DNA of 64,000 nt from Iamia sp963728655. GTDB taxonomy: Bacteria; Actinomycetota; Acidimicrobiia; Acidimicrobiales; Iamiaceae. Within the stretch, counting starts at the first letter, position 1. Each line of letters starts with the position of its first letter. The stretch is from contig CAVSLD010000004.1 of the NCBI GenBank assembly GCA_963728655.1, forward strand, positions 62,001-126,000, written 5' to 3'. A model generated the notes under the pieces. It was given only the letters and a program-made list of their open reading frames with translations, was not told the DNA's origin and searched no databases. A program made the translations under genes and the position numbers. Of this stretch, positions 8,526 through 15,706 are shown piece by piece.

Positions 8526-8942
8526 TCATCCGAGCCGCATCCCGTAGCCGTACCCGTGGGTGTTGGTGCGCTGGTGCCCGTCGCCCTCGGCCGCGGCCTG
8601 GCCGACCTTGCCGAGGATGATGACACCGGTGGGGCAGCGGTCGACGCAGAGGGCGCACCGGGTGCACACGTCGTCGTCGATCGTGAAGATCACGTGGTCG
8701 CTGGGGTCGATGCCGGGCCGCTCGGTGCCGTCGGCCTCGGCCACGGCGTCGGGGCGGACCATGTGGATGCACTTCCACGGGCAGATGTCGACGCAGCCCT
8801 CGCACATGATGCACTCGGACTGGTCGATGTGGATGAACTGCTTGGGCTTGACCGCCTTGGCCAGGTAGTCCGCGTCGACCTCCTTGAGGACGTAGTCGGC
8901 GCGGAACTCGGGCATGGGCGGGTTGGCGTCGGTGCGGGCCAC
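8526..8942 (-). CDS. Ferredoxin-type protein with two [4Fe-4S] clusters in the bc operon
   Basis: Small soluble 138-residue protein with two CxxCxxCxxxC motifs: C44, C47, C50 and C54 (CIMCEGCVDIC), then C93, C96, C99 and C103 (CTRCALCVDRC). The clusters are separated by about 40 residues, longer than in simple 2[4Fe-4S] ferredoxins and somewhat like NuoI. The GTG start at 8942 is preceded by GGAGGTGATC (8946-8955), a ten-base match to the 16S anti-Shine-Dalgarno sequence. Lying between a small membrane protein and cytochrome b, it may feed or accept electrons at the bc complex. That role is inference, as I know of no ferredoxin in standard bc operons. Confidence 0.9.
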   Translation of the reverse strand: MARTDANPPMPEFRADYVLKEVDADYLAKAVKPKQFIHIDQSECIMCEGCVDICPWKCIHMVRPDAVAEADGTERPGIDPSDHVIFTIDDDVCTRCALCVDRCPTGVIILGKVGQAAAEGDGHQRTNTHGYGYGMRLG

Positions 8943-9018
8943 TCAGATCACCTCCACCCGTGCGGCGGTGGTGGTCGTGGGCTCCGGCGGGGGGGCGTCG
9001 GTGCAGGACATGAGGCGG

Positions 9019-9462
9019 TCAGGCCTTCCGGGCCAGGGGGCGGCCGTAGGCGGTCGTCTTCTCCTCCAGAGCCTTGCGCCTGCGCTCGGCCTTGTCACCT
9101 CGGCCCTGCCAGACGGCCCACAGGGCGATCTGGCCGCCGAGGTACACGGTGTAGATGACCACGGCGATGATGTGGGCGAGGGTCTGGTAGGAGACGTTGA
9201 AGGGCACCTCGGTGAGCGAACCGGTGCCGCTGGGGCCGGCCAGGTAGCGGTCCGGGCGCCAGCCCAGCTCGTTCTCGGACCAGGTCAGCCACTGGTGCGG
9301 CACCACGCCGTAGACCCAGAACAGGGCGAAGAACACGAAGGTCGCGGCGACCATGGCCTCGCCCCAGGAGAGCTCGGAGCCCACGGGGCGCCGCTTGGCC
9401 ACGGCCAGGACCGTGAGGGTCAGCAGGACCGAGACGATCACGGAACCGAAGAACGCCACCAC
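9019..9462 (-). CDS. Small membrane protein, first gene of the bc-nuo operon
   Basis: Unrecognised protein of 147 residues with three predicted transmembrane helices (about 2-20, 30-51 and 95-115), the last followed by a basic, Arg/Lys-rich C-terminus. The start is taken as GTG 9462 because a GGAGG (9473-9477, minus strand) lies 10 bases upstream. A longer reading to 9573 would run through the regulatory palindrome. No cofactor motif is visible; H and W residues cluster in VVPHQWLTW. Its place at the head of the operon suggests a subunit or assembly factor of the respiratory complex. Confidence 0.8.
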   Translation of the reverse strand: MVAFFGSVIVSVLLTLTVLAVAKRRPVGSELSWGEAMVAATFVFFALFWVYGVVPHQWLTWSENELGWRPDRYLAGPSGTGSLTEVPFNVSYQTLAHIIAVVIYTVYLGGQIALWAVWQGRGDKAERRRKALEEKTTAYGRPLARKA

Positions 9463-9481
9463 CTCGACCGGACCTCCTACT

Positions 9482-9499
9482 TGGTGAAATCGCTCACAA
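9482..9499. promoter_or_regulatory. Candidate Rex operator before the bc-nuo operon
   Basis: The bases TGGTGAA-ATCG-CTCACAA match the Rex operator consensus TTGTGAA-N4-TTCACAA at 12 of 14 defined positions. It lies 20 bases upstream of the first gene's GTG, just ahead of its ribosome binding site. A rex gene is encoded at 29 kb in this window. Rex releases DNA when NADH/NAD+ rises, so binding here would tie bc and Nuo synthesis to redox poise. The 263-bp gap (9463-9725) also holds the divergent promoter for the cytochrome c gene at 9726. Confidence 0.7.
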
Positions 9500-9725
9500 T
9501 GGTCGGGCCACCACCCGAGGGGGGTGGCCTCACTGGTCGAGGGTCTAGCACGGGCCCTCCGGACCGGGCACATCGTCGCACGGTGTCCGGGGGACCGGCC
9601 CGGACCCCCTCGCGGGCCCCCTCCGCTCCGCTTGGTCCGGCCTCCGGGGACCGACCTAGAGTGCGCCGCATCGCCGGGGTGCCGAGGTGGCGCACCCCAC
9701 CCGACCGCCTGCGGAGGCCAGTCCG

Positions 9726-10541
9726 TTGACAGAGATCCCCGAACACCTCCTGAAGCGCTCCAAGGAGCGCCGGGCGGCCCTCGGCCTGCCCGGCGGCGAG
9801 GGCGGCGACGACGGGGGCGCCACGGGGTCCGGCGGCGGTGGTGACGAGGGCGCGGCCCCGTCCACGCCGGCCAAGGCCGAGCCCACGCCGGCCCCGGCCA
9901 AGGTCGAGGACGCCCCGCCGCCCCCGCCCAAGCCGAAGCCGCCCTACATCCAGGCCGCCGAGCGCCGGAAGCGCATCCCCTTCTGGGCCATGCCCGTCAT
10001 CGCCCTCCTGCCGGTGTGGGCCGTGCTCTACACCAACAGCGTGAAGGAGCCCGAGGTCCAGGACGAGGCCCTCACCGTGGGCGCCGAGGTCTTCAGCTCG
10101 TGCTCGGGCTGCCACGGCTCCGGCGGCGAGGGCGGCGTGGGCGCCCAGCTGAACGAGGGCGAGGTGCTGCTCACCTACCCCGACCCCGTCGCCATGATGG
10201 AGTGGATCTACCTGGGCGCCGAGGGCTGGACCGGCACCACCGGCTCGGCCCCCTACGGCGACCCGGACCGCCCCGGCGGGCCCCACGACACCGGCACCCT
10301 GCCCGGCGTGATGCCCGCCTTCGGCGACCTCGACGCCAACGAGCTGGCCAACGTCACCCGCTACGTCCGGGAGAACATCTCGGGCGAGCCCGTCGCCTCC
10401 CCCGAGGTCCAGGACCTCTACGAGGAGTGGGCCCAGGAGGCCATCGACAACGCCGACGCCGGTGAGCTCGTCTACCAGCAGGTCCCGGGCAACGACCCGG
10501 CCGTGGCCGAGCGCATCGACATCCTCAGCCAGGAGGGGTAG
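9726..10541 (+). CDS. Membrane-anchored monoheme cytochrome c
   Basis: The start is taken as TTG 9726 because GGAGG lies at 9713-9717 and the resulting N-terminus (L-T-E-I-P-E-H-L-L-K-R) matches that of subunit IV. The 271-residue product has a charged and Pro-rich cytoplasmic part of about 80 residues, one transmembrane helix (about 85-103) and a periplasmic class-I cytochrome c domain with C126-x-x-C129-H130 (CSGCH). A Met in GVMPAFG is the likely distal ligand. It is divergent from the bc operon and probably carries electrons from the bc complex to the terminal oxidase. Confidence 0.88.
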   Translation: MTEIPEHLLKRSKERRAALGLPGGEGGDDGGATGSGGGGDEGAAPSTPAKAEPTPAPAKVEDAPPPPPKPKPPYIQAAERRKRIPFWAMPVIALLPVWAVLYTNSVKEPEVQDEALTVGAEVFSSCSGCHGSGGEGGVGAQLNEGEVLLTYPDPVAMMEWIYLGAEGWTGTTGSAPYGDPDRPGGPHDTGTLPGVMPAFGDLDANELANVTRYVRENISGEPVASPEVQDLYEEWAQEAIDNADAGELVYQQVPGNDPAVAERIDILSQEG

Positions 10542-10549
10542 TCCTCGTC

Positions 10550-10570
10550 GTCGGAGCAGGCTCCTCCGAC
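10550..10570 (+). terminator. Hairpin after the cytochrome c gene
   Basis: A 7-bp perfect stem (GTCGGAG 10550-10556 with CTCCGAC 10564-10570) starts 9 bases after the TAG stop. There is no U-tract, which is common for actinobacterial terminators. It overlaps the first copy of the 56-bp repeat. Confidence 0.45.
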
Positions 10571-10683
10571 GAACTGGTCCGGGATCTCGGCGCCCTGGCA
10601 CCACCAGGGCGGACCGGTTCGCATCCCCCGACGAACTGGTCCGGGATCTCGGCGCCCTGGCACCACCAGGGCGGACCGGTTCG
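10566..10683. repeat. 56-bp direct repeat, two identical copies, each with an internal hairpin
   Basis: Copies lie at 10566-10621 and 10628-10683 (62-bp period, 6-bp spacer) with no mismatch. Each contains an 8-bp stem CGCCCTGG / CCAGGGCG with a 5-nt loop, flanked by an outer imperfect inverted repeat (GAACTGGTCCG and GGACCGGTTC). The unit sits in the non-coding gap between the cytochrome c gene and the flavoprotein gene. It resembles a dispersed intergenic repeat. The tandem pair could act as a double terminator. Confidence 0.85.
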
Positions 10684-10780
10684 GCACGGGGTGAGGAGGA
10701 CAGGGGGCGGGTGGGCTCCTCGGTGTGACCTCGGGCGGGTCGAGTGGCGGGGTGGGGGGCGGCACCTCCAGACTGCCCGT

Positions 10781-12052
10781 GTGAGCGACGTCCTCGACCC
10801 GCCGGAGCGCTGCGACGTCCTCGTGGTCGGCGGGGGGCCGGCGGGGGCGGCCACCGCCCACTGGCTGGGCGATGCCGGGCGCGACGTCGTGGTCGTCGAG
10901 AAGAAGACCTTCCCCCGGGAGAAGACCTGCGGCGACGGCCTCACCCCCCGCGCCGTGAAGCAGCTCACCGACATGGGCCTGGCCGAGCGCCTGTCCCACA
11001 CCCACCGCTACGACGGGCTGCGGGCCGTGGCCCACGGGATCACCCTCGAGCTGCAGTGGCCCTCCCACGGCACCTACCCCTCCCACGGCTTCGTGGTGCG
11101 GCGCCGGGAGCTCGACCAGCTGGTGGCCGACCGGGCCGTCGAGAAGGGCGCCGTGGTCCACACCGGCACCGAGGCGATCCGGCCCCTCCAGCGCGACGGC
11201 CTGGTGGTCGGGGCCCTGGTGAAGGACAAGGAGACGGGCCGCAGCCGCGAGGTCCACGCCCGCTACGTGGTCGTGGCCGACGGGGCCAACTCCCGGTTCG
11301 GGCGGGCCCTGGGCACGGCGCGGAACCGCACGTACCCGATGGGCATCGCCATCCGGACCTACTTCGAGAGCCCCCTCCACGACGACCCGTGGATCGAGTC
11401 GGCCCTCGACGTGCGCGACCGCCAGGGCCGCAGCATGCCCGGCTACGGCTGGATCTTCCCCGTGGGCGACGGGACCATCAACGTCGGCATCGGCCTCCTG
11501 TCCACCTTCAAGGGCTACCGCGAGGTCAACACCTCGCACCTGATGGCCGAGTTCGCGGCCACCGCCCCCTCCTACTGGGGCATCGACCCCGACAACCCCA
11601 CCTGCGCCCCGACCGGTGGGCGCATCCCGATGGCGCAGTCGATCAACCCCAAGATCGGGCCCACCTGGGTGGCGGTGGGCGATGCCGCCGGCTCGGTCAA
11701 CCCCTTCAACGGCGAGGGCATCGACTACGCCTACGAGACCGGTCGCATGGTGGCCGAGCTGCTCGACCAGTCGCTGGCCGACGGCGACGGCATGGCCCTC
11801 CAGCGCTACCCCGCCCTGATCGCGGAGGAGTACGGCCTCTACTTCCGGGTCGCCCGCCTCTTCAGCGTCCTCATCGGGAACCCCGCCGTCATGCGGGAGC
11901 TGACCCGGGTCGGCATGCAGTCGCGCAGCCTCATGGAGTGGGTCCTGCGGATCATGGCCAACCTGCTGCGCGAGGACGAGCTGGGCCCGGCCGAGGCCGC
12001 CTACCGAGCCGCCGCCGCCCTCGTCCGGGTGGTGCCCGAGCCCGCAGCCTGA
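10781..12052 (+). CDS. Geranylgeranyl reductase-family FAD oxidoreductase (menaquinone reductase MenJ-like)
   Basis: The 423-residue flavoprotein has an N-terminal FAD-binding Rossmann motif (VVGGGPAGAATA, about residues 13-24), the EKKTFPREKTCGDGL segment typical of the family's substrate and FAD site, and a late GDAAGSVNPFNGEGID motif that contacts FAD. The GTG start at 10781 places the Rossmann fold near the N-terminus; an upstream extension would be unstructured. In actinobacteria such enzymes saturate isoprenoid chains, and MenJ hydrogenates one unit of menaquinone. Proximity to the menaquinol-using bc and Nuo complexes fits that role, but the substrate is not shown by sequence. Confidence 0.85.
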   Translation: MSDVLDPPERCDVLVVGGGPAGAATAHWLGDAGRDVVVVEKKTFPREKTCGDGLTPRAVKQLTDMGLAERLSHTHRYDGLRAVAHGITLELQWPSHGTYPSHGFVVRRRELDQLVADRAVEKGAVVHTGTEAIRPLQRDGLVVGALVKDKETGRSREVHARYVVVADGANSRFGRALGTARNRTYPMGIAIRTYFESPLHDDPWIESALDVRDRQGRSMPGYGWIFPVGDGTINVGIGLLSTFKGYREVNTSHLMAEFAATAPSYWGIDPDNPTCAPTGGRIPMAQSINPKIGPTWVAVGDAAGSVNPFNGEGIDYAYETGRMVAELLDQSLADGDGMALQRYPALIAEEYGLYFRVARLFSVLIGNPAVMRELTRVGMQSRSLMEWVLRIMANLLREDELGPAEAAYRAAAALVRVVPEPAA

Positions 12053-12071
12053 CCGGGCCCCCGTCGGATCG

Positions 12072-12088
12072 CCCCGGCGGCGCCGGGG
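12072..12088. terminator. Convergent hairpin terminator
   Basis: A perfect 7-bp stem CCCCGGC / GCCGGGG with a 3-nt loop lies in the 59-bp gap between the convergent flavoprotein gene and the Lgt-family gene. It could serve both strands. Confidence 0.5.
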
Positions 12089-12111
12089 GTCGCACCCGGT
12101 CCGCGCCACGG

Positions 12112-13251
12112 CTAGGCGGTGGGGGGCACCTCGTCGTCGTCGCCGGCTCGGGCCTCGTCGGTGCCGGCCTCCGTGCCGGCGTCTCCGGCGGCGCCCCCCT
12201 CGGCCTCGCCGGGGCGCGGACCGGCCGCCCCGGGGGCGTCGGGCTCGCCCTCGTCGCGGGGGCCGTCGGCGTCGGAGCGGTCGTCGTCGTCGGCCGCAGT
12301 GGCGGAGGTGGTGGCCGCGCCGGCCCGCGCCGGGGCCGGCTTCTTGCGCTTGGTCGTGGCCACCGCGCGGCCCGAGGCCGTCTCGGTCGTGGTGGTCTCG
12401 GCCACCGGGGTGCCCCCCACCTCGCCCCGGGCCAGGGCGGCGGCGTTGGCCGGACGGACGCGCAGGAGGATGTAGGCCGCGATGGGCAGCATCCCCAGGC
12501 ACATCCACTGGGCGCCGGTCATCCCCGCGACCCGCTCGTCGTTCACCCGCAGCGTGTCGAAGGAGAAGCGGGCCACGCCGTAGCCGATGAGGAACATGGC
12601 CCCCACCACGCCGGGCGTGGGCTTCACCCGGTCGAGCACGTACCAGAGCACGCCGAAGAGCAGGAACAGCCACAGCCCCTCGTAGATGGCCGTGTTGTGG
12701 AAGGTGACGCCGGGCGTCACGGGCGTGGCGCCGGGGTCGAGGCCGAGGAGCTGCTCGCGGACCGCGCCGCCGTCGTAGCGGACGGCCAGGAAGAAGTCCG
12801 ACTCGCGCCCGAAGTGCTCGCCCACGGCGGTGCAGCCGATGCGGCCGAAGGCGGCGCCCAGCACGGTCGCGGTGGCGAAGCCGTCGAGCAGCTGCCAGCG
12901 CTGGAGGCGGTTCCAGCCGAGGAAGGTGGGCAGGCCCACCGCGATGGCGGCCAGGAAGCCGCCCGAGAACTGCAGCCCGCCCTCCCACACGGCGATGACG
13001 TCGAGGGGCGAGTCGATCTGGTCGAGGTGGGTGAGGACCCAGGTCAGCCGGGCGCCGACCACCCCGGCGAGCACCATGCGGGTGCCGAGCCGATAGGTCT
13101 CGTCGCGGGTCATGCCGTACTTCTCGGCGTGCACCGCCCCGAACCAGATGCCGGCCAGGACGCCGATGGCCACCATGAGCCCGAAGGTCTGGAAGGGACC
13201 GATCTTCGGGAAGGTCGTGTAGGGGATGACGGCGACGAGGGTGCTCAGCAC
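12112..13251 (-). CDS. lgt: Prolipoprotein diacylglyceryl transferase-family protein, atypical active site
   Basis: Multi-pass membrane protein of 379 residues from GTG 13251. It has about seven helices in the first 270 residues and an acidic, Ala/Gly-rich cytoplasmic tail of about 100 residues. The fold and landmarks are Lgt-like (IGPFQTFGLM, GARLTWVL, GGLQFSGGFL, FGRIGCTAVGEHFG). However, where the E. coli enzyme has the essential His of SFHGG this protein has Ser, and where it has Asn in GRxGN it has Cys (C140). It may be a divergent Lgt or a paralogue with another acceptor. Many lipoproteins are encoded here, so a true Lgt must exist somewhere. Confidence 0.75.
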   Translation of the reverse strand: MLSTLVAVIPYTTFPKIGPFQTFGLMVAIGVLAGIWFGAVHAEKYGMTRDETYRLGTRMVLAGVVGARLTWVLTHLDQIDSPLDVIAVWEGGLQFSGGFLAAIAVGLPTFLGWNRLQRWQLLDGFATATVLGAAFGRIGCTAVGEHFGRESDFFLAVRYDGGAVREQLLGLDPGATPVTPGVTFHNTAIYEGLWLFLLFGVLWYVLDRVKPTPGVVGAMFLIGYGVARFSFDTLRVNDERVAGMTGAQWMCLGMLPIAAYILLRVRPANAAALARGEVGGTPVAETTTTETASGRAVATTKRKKPAPARAGAATTSATAADDDDRSDADGPRDEGEPDAPGAAGPRPGEAEGGAAGDAGTEAGTDEARAGDDDEVPPTA

Positions 13252-13393
13252 GGGTCCATGATCGTGGGACGGTGGCCCCGGGGTCCAGCCACCCGGACGG
13301 GCGGTGGTCCGGCCCAGGCCGTCACCGCCTGTCGATCCACGTCCTCCGACCCCACCCACCGCCCCGGCTGCCCCCGCTCCTCATCCCTCGTCG

Positions 13394-14779
13394 TCACCGC
13401 GGGTCGATCCACCCACCGACGTCGGCCACCAGCTGGTCGGCCACCGGTGGACCCATGGAGCCCTCCCGGTAGAGCACGGTCGGGGGCGGGTCGTCGACCA
13501 CCCGTTCGACGATGCGCCACTGCTCGTCGAGGCTGTCCTCGCGGCCGAACCGGCGCCGGTCGCCCTCGAGGGCGTCGTCGATCAGGCGCTCGTAGGCCTC
13601 GGCCCGGGTGCCGAGGGCCTCGGCGTAGTCGACGTCGAGCTGGATGGGCTGGGTGACCAGCCGGTCACCGGGGGCCTTGGCCAGGAGGTGGAGGCTCACG
13701 CCGTCGTCGTGGCCCAGGCGGAAGCGCAGGAAGCTGGGCTCGGCGTGGGGCCGCTCATCGTCGGTGAAGAGCAGCCGGGGCGGGTCGGCGAAGCGGATGA
13801 TGGCCTCGGTGGCCGTGGTGCCCATGCGCTTGCCGGTGCGGATGACCCACGGCACCCCCGACCAGCGCCAGGAGTCGATCGCCAGCCGGAGGGCGACGTA
13901 GGTCTCGATGTCGGAGCCGGCGTTCACCCCCTCCTCGTCGGTGTAGCCCCGGTACTGGCCGCGGACCACGTCGGCCGGGTCGATGGTGCGGATCTGGCGG
14001 AACAGCCGGGTCTTCTCGTCGGCCAGGGCGTCGGCGTCGGCCGCCACCGGCGGCTCCATGGCCAGCAGGGCGACGATCTGGAGCAGGTGGTTCTGGACCA
14101 CGTCCCGGAGGGCGCCGACGCTCTCGTAGAACTTCCCGCGCGAGCCCACGCCGAACTCCTCGGCCATGGTGATCTGCACGTGGGAGATGCAGCCCCGGTT
14201 CCACAGGGGCTCGAGCAGCGAGTTGGCGAACCGGAACACCAGCAGGTTCTCGACCCCCTCCTTCCCCAGGAAGTGGTCGATGCGGTAGATCGCCGACTCG
14301 GGGAAGGCCCCGTGCAGGCAGTCGTTGAGCTCGGTGGCCGACGTCCGGTCGCGCCCGAAGGGCTTCTCGACCACCACCCGGGCCCCCTCGTGGAGACCGA
14401 CCCGCTGGAGGCCGCGGACCACGTCGTCGAACAGGGCCGGGGGGATGGCCATGTAGAACAGCGGCCGGGTGACGCCGGCCTCCTCGATGCGCTGGGCCAG
14501 CCCGTCGAAGGTGTCGGCCTCGCGGTAGTTGCCGGGCATGTAGGTGAGGTGGTCGCAGAGCCGGTCGACCACGGCCGGGTCGGCCCCGTCGACGTGGGCC
14601 TCGATGCTGGCCCGGGCCCGCTCCCGCAGGTCGTCGTCGGTCCACTCCGAGGACGACACGCCGATCACCGGCCCCAGCCGCTCGGCCGCCTCGATGTTGT
14701 AGAGCGCGGGGAAGAGCTTCTTCTCGGCCAGGTCGCCGGTGGCGCCGAAGAGGACGACCCCGTCGCAGCGCTCGCTCAC
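13394..14779 (-). CDS. zwf: Glucose-6-phosphate 1-dehydrogenase
   Basis: First step of the oxidative pentose phosphate pathway, oxidising glucose 6-phosphate with NADP+. The 461-residue product shows the Rossmann motif VLFGATGDLAEKKLFPALY near the N-terminus, the EKPFGRD segment, and the substrate and catalytic motif RIDHFLGKE. The GTG start (14779) overlaps the gnd stop by four bases (GTGA), so the two are coupled. Length and motifs are normal. Confidence 0.96.
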   Translation of the reverse strand: MSERCDGVVLFGATGDLAEKKLFPALYNIEAAERLGPVIGVSSSEWTDDDLRERARASIEAHVDGADPAVVDRLCDHLTYMPGNYREADTFDGLAQRIEEAGVTRPLFYMAIPPALFDDVVRGLQRVGLHEGARVVVEKPFGRDRTSATELNDCLHGAFPESAIYRIDHFLGKEGVENLLVFRFANSLLEPLWNRGCISHVQITMAEEFGVGSRGKFYESVGALRDVVQNHLLQIVALLAMEPPVAADADALADEKTRLFRQIRTIDPADVVRGQYRGYTDEEGVNAGSDIETYVALRLAIDSWRWSGVPWVIRTGKRMGTTATEAIIRFADPPRLLFTDDERPHAEPSFLRFRLGHDDGVSLHLLAKAPGDRLVTQPIQLDVDYAEALGTRAEAYERLIDDALEGDRRRFGREDSLDEQWRIVERVVDDPPPTVLYREGSMGPPVADQLVADVGGWIDPR

Positions 14780-15675
14780 GAACCCGCCTCGGCGCCGTCG
14801 ACCCTGGTGACGGCGTGGCCGCCGAACTGGTTGCGCAGGGCCGCCACCGCCCGCATGGCCACGTCGCGCTCGTCCTGGGACACGAACCGGGCGAAGAGGG
14901 CGGCCGAGATCACCGGGGCCGACACGCCGGTGCGGATGGCCTCCTCGACGGTCCAGCGGCCCTCGCCCGAGTCGACCGCCACCGGTGCGATGTCGTCGAG
15001 GCCGGGGTCGTCCTGGAGGGCCCGCACCAGCAGGTCGAGCAGCCAGGAGCGCACCACCGAGCCGTGCTGCCAGGAGCGGAAGCCCTCGGCGATGTCGATG
15101 TCGAGGTCGCTGGCCTCGAGGATGGCGAACCCCTCGGCGTAGGCCTGCATCATCCCGTACTCGACGCCGTTGTGGACCATCTTGGTGAAGTGGCCGGCGC
15201 CGGGCGGCCCCACGTGGGCCAGGCCCCGCCCCTCCCCCGGCGACAGGGCCTCGAGGGCGGGCCACACCTTGGCCACGTCGTCGTCGGTGCCACCCACCAT
15301 GAGGGCGTAGCCGTTGTCCAGGCCCCACACGCCCCCGCTGGTGCCGGCGTCGACCCACCCCACGCCGGAGGCGGCGAGGGCCTCGGCCCGACGGAGGGAG
15401 TCGTGGAAGTTGGAGTTGCCACCGTCGACGACGACGTCGCCCTCGGCCAGCAGCCCGCCCACCTCGGTGATGGTGCTCTCGGTGATGTCGCCGGAGGGGA
15501 CCATGCACCAGACGACCCGGGGGCTCTCACCCAGGGCCTCGACCATGGCCGCGAGGGAGTCGACGTCGCTGGCGTCGGAGTAGGGGTCGTAGCCGACCAC
15601 CTCGTGGCCGGCGCGGCGCAGGCGCTCGGCCATGTTCGACCCCATCTTCCCCAGTCCCACGATGGCGAGCTTCAC
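14776..15675 (-). CDS. gnd: 6-phosphogluconate dehydrogenase, decarboxylating (short NAD-type)
   Basis: Converts 6-phosphogluconate to ribulose 5-phosphate. At 299 residues this is the short form (GntZ/YqeC-like) rather than the 470-residue enzyme. An N-terminal Rossmann fold (IVGLGKMGSNMAERL) is followed by VVDGGNSNFHDS, the substrate loop GTSGGVWG, and the catalytic-lysine helix GAGHFTKMVHNGVEYGMM. It lies between pgi (31 bases upstream) and zwf (overlapping), forming a pentose phosphate operon. The short form often prefers NAD+; cofactor choice here is inference. Confidence 0.93.
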   Translation of the reverse strand: MKLAIVGLGKMGSNMAERLRRAGHEVVGYDPYSDASDVDSLAAMVEALGESPRVVWCMVPSGDITESTITEVGGLLAEGDVVVDGGNSNFHDSLRRAEALAASGVGWVDAGTSGGVWGLDNGYALMVGGTDDDVAKVWPALEALSPGEGRGLAHVGPPGAGHFTKMVHNGVEYGMMQAYAEGFAILEASDLDIDIAEGFRSWQHGSVVRSWLLDLLVRALQDDPGLDDIAPVAVDSGEGRWTVEEAIRTGVSAPVISAALFARFVSQDERDVAMRAVAALRNQFGGHAVTRVDGAEAGS

Positions 15676-15706
15676 GGTGTGACCTCCCGGTCGGCGGTTG
15701 CGGTCC

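Noticed and set aside
10610..10626. ggttcgcatcc resembling a tRNA T-arm
   Set aside because: It spans the end of the first 56-bp repeat and the spacer; no acceptor stem, D-arm or anticodon arm fits around it.
10566..10683. Possible CRISPR array
   Set aside because: Only two repeats, separated by a 6-bp spacer, with strong internal hairpins; no cas genes in the window.
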